Assembly: GCF_001650025.1 (NCBI RefSeq)
Contig: NZ_LVVY01000074.1
Location: 1 to 64,000, forward strand
Direction: 5' to 3'
From: Devosia elaeis
GTDB taxonomy: Bacteria; Pseudomonadota; Alphaproteobacteria; Rhizobiales; Devosiaceae
Length of the DNA stretch: 64,000 nucleotides
Part shown: positions 61,041 through 64,000 of the stretch, one piece after another
Layout: each line of letters opens with the position of its first letter
How positions within the stretch are numbered: the stretch's first letter is position 1
Program-made: the position numbers and the translations under genes
Notes under the pieces: generated by a model
Database searches by the model: none
What the model saw: only the letters and a program-made list of their open reading frames with translations
Told to the model about the DNA's origin: nothing

Positions 61041-61898
61041 ATGAGCGCCACCGATCTCGCCAATTTCCTCACCGCAAATCCCGATGTGATTGCCTGCGAA
61101 CTCACCTTTGTCCGGGGCTCATCGCCGCGCGAGCAGGGGACGTTCATGCTGGTGGGCCAGGAGGCTATTTTCGGTACGATCGGCGGCGGGGCGCTGGAAT
61201 ATATGGTGATCGAGCATGCGCGCCGCCTGATCGCCGAGGGCCGCGCCGAGGCGGTCATGGATGTGCCGCTGGGCCCGGAAATCGGGCAGTGTTGCGGTGG
61301 GCGGGTCAAGGTAGGGCTGCGATTTGCGGACCAGGCGCTGCGCCGGGAGCTGGCCGAGCGGATGGCGGCCGAAGAAGCAAAGGCTTGCCACGTCTATATT
61401 TTCGGAGCCGGACATGTCGGGCGGGTGCTGGCGCAAATCCTGGCGCTGCTGCCGGTGCGGGTCGAGGTGATCGATACGCGGCAGGACGAACTGGACCTGC
61501 TGGCGCCCTTTATTCCCTTTCGGCGCGTGGCGATGCCCGAGGCTTTGGTGCGTTCGGCGCCGTCCGGCAGCGCCTTCGTCATCGTGACCCATGACCACGC
61601 GCTGGATTTTCTCATTGCCAATGAAGCACTTGCGCGGAAAGACGCAAGCTATGTCGGCATGGTCGGGTCGCGAACCAAGCGAGGGAAATTCGCGCGCTGG
61701 TTCGTGGAGCAGGGCGGCGATCCGGCACTGCTGGAGCGGTTGGTTCTGCCGATCGGGGCGCAAGGGCTTGGGGATAAACGACCTTCGGTGATTGCGGCAC
61801 TGGCGGCAGCCGAGATTATGGTCCACATTGGGGAACGGGAAGCGTCTGTCGAGCATGTGCCCACCCCCAGGAACATGGGGGTGGCGAGTGGACATTGA
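61041..61898 (+). CDS. xdhC: XdhC, molybdenum cofactor chaperone for xanthine dehydrogenase
   Basis: A 285-residue XdhC: N-terminal domain with ELTFVRGSSPREQGTFMLV and GGGALEYMVIEHARR, the PEIGQCCGGRVKVGLRF cysteines, then a Rossmann domain VYIFGAGHVGRVLAQILA, and VGMVGSRTKRGKFARWF. It binds and sulfurates Moco and inserts it into XdhB. Third gene of the xdh operon. The transporter gene begins 1 base after its stop, or overlaps it if GTG 61888 is used. Confidence 0.94.
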   Translation: MSATDLANFLTANPDVIACELTFVRGSSPREQGTFMLVGQEAIFGTIGGGALEYMVIEHARRLIAEGRAEAVMDVPLGPEIGQCCGGRVKVGLRFADQALRRELAERMAAEEAKACHVYIFGAGHVGRVLAQILALLPVRVEVIDTRQDELDLLAPFIPFRRVAMPEALVRSAPSGSAFVIVTHDHALDFLIANEALARKDASYVGMVGSRTKRGKFARWFVEQGGDPALLERLVLPIGAQGLGDKRPSVIAALAAAEIMVHIGEREASVEHVPTPRNMGVASGH

Positions 61899-61899
61899 T

Positions 61900-63414
61900 A
61901 TGCCCAACCGGCTTGAGCTGAGCGGAATTACCAAGCAATTTCCAGGGGTTCTGGCGAATGACAATGTGTCGTTCGCGGTAAAGCCCGGCGAAATCCATGC
62001 GCTGCTCGGCGAGAACGGGGCGGGCAAATCCACCCTCGTCAAGATGATTTACGGGATCATGCAGCCCGATGCCGGCGAAATCCGCTGGAATGGCGAGCCG
62101 GTGGTCGTGCCCAATCCGAAGGCGGCGCGCAAATTCGGTATCGGTATGGTTTTCCAGCACTTTTCGCTGTTCGAGGCGCTGACGGTGCTGGAAAATATCG
62201 CGCTGGGCATGGATGCCAAGGTGCCCTCGCGGGAGCTGGAGGCGCGAATCCGGGAGGTGATGGCGACCTATGGATTGGCGCTGGACCCGCATCGGACGGT
62301 GGCGACCTTGTCGGTGGGCGAGCGCCAACGCATTGAAATCGTTCGCGCTTTGCTGCTGAACCCGCAATTGCTGATCATGGACGAGCCGACTTCGGTGCTG
62401 ACGCCGCAGGAGGTGGAGCAATTGTTCACCGTGCTGCGCAAGCTGGCGGCGGAGGGATGCTCGATCCTCTATATTTCGCATAAACTCCACGAAATCAAAG
62501 CCTTATGCGATGTGGCGACGATTTTGCGGGGCGGGAAGCTGGTCGATACCTGCGATCCCAAGCAGGAGACGAGCCGCTCCATGGCCGAGAAAATGATCGG
62601 CAGCGGGCTCAAGGATATCGTCAAACCGGAGGGGCGCAGCTTTGGCACTCCGAAGCTTGTGGTTAACAGACTGTCAACGTTGAGCACCGGCCATTTTGAC
62701 ATTCCGGTGCGAAATGTGAGCTTCACGGTACGGGCCGGGGAAATCCTCGGCATTGCCGGGGTGGCGGGCAATGGACAGAACGCATTGCTCGATGCGCTCT
62801 CGGGCGAAGTGCGCAGCGACGACCGCGACGCGATCAGCATCGACGGGCTCGGCATCGGCGGCATGGATACGACCGAGCGGCGGCGGCATGGCCTCTGCGC
62901 GGTGCCGGAGGAGCGCAACGGACATGCGGCGGTGGGAGATTTCTCGCTGAGCGACAATTCGGTGCTGACGGCGCGCGACCGGCTGGGCATGGTGGTGATG
63001 GGGCTGATCAATTCAGGCGCGGCCAGGACCTATACCGGCCGGGTGATCGCCGATTTCGCCGTCAAGGCCCTGGGTCCGGCCTCGACGGCGGGCTCGCTGT
63101 CGGGCGGGAACTTGCAGAAATATATCATGGGTCGGGAAATCCTGCAGAAGCCGAGCGTGCTGGTGGTGAGCCAGCCGACCTGGGGCGTGGATGCGGGCGC
63201 TGCGGCGGCCATCCACCAGGCGCTGGTCGACCTGGCGGCGGCGGGCTCGGCCATCGTGGTCATCAGCCAGGATCTCGATGAATTGCGGGCGCTGGCCGAC
63301 ACACTGGCAGTGATCAATATGGGCGAATTGAGCGCGGCGCGGCCGGTCAAGGATTTCAGCGTCGAGGAAATCGGCCTGTTGATGGGCGGCGTGCACGGGG
63401 AGGCGGCGGCGTGA
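61900..63414 (+). CDS. Purine/nucleoside-type ABC transporter ATP-binding protein
   Basis: About 504 residues from ATG 61900; a GTG at 61888 in frame, with GGGGGTG 5 bases upstream, may be the real start. Fused double ATPase: Walker [10 protein letters not shown], signature LSVGERQRIEI, LLIMDEPTSVLT; second half GVAGNGQN, LSGGNLQKYIMGREI, VVSQPTWGVD. The LSVGE/LSGGNLQK pair is typical of BmpA/NupA-type (nucleoside and purine) uptake systems. Direct continuation from xdhC suggests it feeds purines to XDH. Confidence 0.9.
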   Translation: MPNRLELSGITKQFPGVLANDNVSFAVKPGEIHALLGENGAGKSTLVKMIYGIMQPDAGEIRWNGEPVVVPNPKAARKFGIGMVFQHFSLFEALTVLENIALGMDAKVPSRELEARIREVMATYGLALDPHRTVATLSVGERQRIEIVRALLLNPQLLIMDEPTSVLTPQEVEQLFTVLRKLAAEGCSILYISHKLHEIKALCDVATILRGGKLVDTCDPKQETSRSMAEKMIGSGLKDIVKPEGRSFGTPKLVVNRLSTLSTGHFDIPVRNVSFTVRAGEILGIAGVAGNGQNALLDALSGEVRSDDRDAISIDGLGIGGMDTTERRRHGLCAVPEERNGHAAVGDFSLSDNSVLTARDRLGMVVMGLINSGAARTYTGRVIADFAVKALGPASTAGSLSGGNLQKYIMGREILQKPSVLVVSQPTWGVDAGAAAAIHQALVDLAAAGSAIVVISQDLDELRALADTLAVINMGELSAARPVKDFSVEEIGLLMGGVHGEAAA

Positions 63415-64000
63415 TGCAGTTCCGTCTCGAAAAGCGCCGCGAGCCGTCCAGGGTCGTGCTCTATTCGGCACCGCTGATCGCGGTGCTGCTGACCATGTTC
63501 TTTGGGGCCATCATCTTTTCGGCCATCGGCTATGACGGCGTCGGCGCGGTGCGGGAAATCTTCCTGACCCCGATTACCAATTCGCTGAAATGGCAGGACC
63601 TGGCGGTCAAGGCCTCGCCGCTGATCATCATCGGGGTAGGGCTGTCCATCGCCTATCGCGCCAATGTGTGGAATATCGGCGCCGAGGGGCAATATATCAT
63701 GGGCGGGCTGGCGGCGACCTGGGTGGCGCTGCTGACCCATGGCATGGGCGGGTTCTGGATCCTGCCGGCCATGATGGTCGCCGGTTTCCTCGGCGGAGCG
63801 GCCTATGCCGCCATTCCGGCCTTCTTCAAGACCCGGCTCAACGTCAACGAAATCCTGACATCGCTGATGCTGACCTATGCTTCGGTGCAGCTGATCTATT
63901 ACCTGGTCCGCGCGCCCTGGAAGGACCCGATGGGCATGGGCTTTCCGCAGACGCGGCGCTTCGCCTCCGAGGCGCTGCTGCCCAATATCGTTCCCGGCAC
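63414..64000 (+). CDS. Purine/nucleoside-type ABC transporter permease (partial)
   Basis: The first 195 codons are in the window, with no stop reached. ATG overlaps the ATPase stop (TGATG). Hydrophobic segments at about 19-43, 66-84, 96-112 and 118-137, plus the family sequence GVGLSIAYRANVWNIGAEGQYIMGG and NEILTSLMLTYASVQL, identify the BPD_transp_2 permease of BmpA/NupB-type systems. A second permease and a binding protein probably follow beyond 64000. Confidence 0.9.
   Translation, partial: MQFRLEKRREPSRVVLYSAPLIAVLLTMFFGAIIFSAIGYDGVGAVREIFLTPITNSLKWQDLAVKASPLIIIGVGLSIAYRANVWNIGAEGQYIMGGLAATWVALLTHGMGGFWILPAMMVAGFLGGAAYAAIPAFFKTRLNVNEILTSLMLTYASVQLIYYLVRAPWKDPMGMGFPQTRRFASEALLPNIVPG

Overview
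The window is GC-rich alphaproteobacterial chromosome, most likely Hyphomicrobiales and plausibly Devosia or a close relative. Three things point there. There is a complete PhyR-NepR-EcfG general stress response (GSR) locus, found only in Alphaproteobacteria. There are rhizobial-style sugar uptake operons (thuEFGKAB, chvE-gguAB, a smo/mtl-like polyol operon). Four families of palindromic intergenic repeats are scattered between genes. I see no tRNA, rRNA, CRISPR array, insertion sequence or phage gene. The genus is an inference; no marker gene is present.

Layout. 0.4-5.2 kb (minus): a polar amino-acid ABC transporter operon ending in a thiamine-binding-like small protein and an AstE/aspartoacylase-family hydrolase. 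5.3-6.1 kb: a YdcF-family protein. 6.1-13.3 kb: the stress locus, with phyR, nepR, ecfG, a degenerate receiver-domain protein, a Crp/Fnr regulator, a CHASE3-HisKA_2 histidine kinase (candidate PhyR kinase), a lipid kinase and five small membrane or envelope proteins. Four perfect EcfG-type promoters (GGAAC-N16/17-CGTT) lie here, each upstream of a gene. 13.4-22.5 kb (minus): a polyol catabolic operon (SorC regulator, ABC transporter, MtlK-type dehydrogenase, FGGY kinase). 22.6-27.9 kb: a GntR regulator divergent from chvE-gguA-gguB. 28-31 kb: singletons (DnaB-like ATPase, methyltransferase, VOC protein, sulfurtransferase). 31.2-39.3 kb: thuR and the divergent thuEFGKAB trehalose-type operon. 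39.5-45.3 kb: small envelope proteins, a periplasmic 5'-nucleotidase, a second ThuA-like protein, and a cytochrome b/molybdoenzyme pair. 45.7-50.9 kb: a DEAD-box helicase, trehalose synthesis (otsB-otsA) and a YbaY/META lipoprotein-like protein. 51-64 kb: purine degradation (allA, allE-like, puuE-uraD fusion, hiuH, xdhABC) followed by a BmpA/NupA-type ABC transporter that runs off the end. This last block is interrupted by a BaeRF-like gene, an ArsR/SRPBCC pair and an SRPBCC remnant.

How it fits together. Trehalose appears twice: imported and oxidised through thu, and synthesised by otsBA, which has a near-consensus EcfG promoter and so may be part of the stress response. Uptake operons share one design: the binding-protein gene is separated from the permease genes by GC-rich hairpins and palindromic repeats, in four operons out of four. 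The xdhA, xdhB and xdhC genes are each preceded by a copy of one repeat whose GGTGAGGGGG end sits where the Shine-Dalgarno should be. No urate-oxidising enzyme or allantoate hydrolase is visible, so the purine pathway must be completed outside the window.
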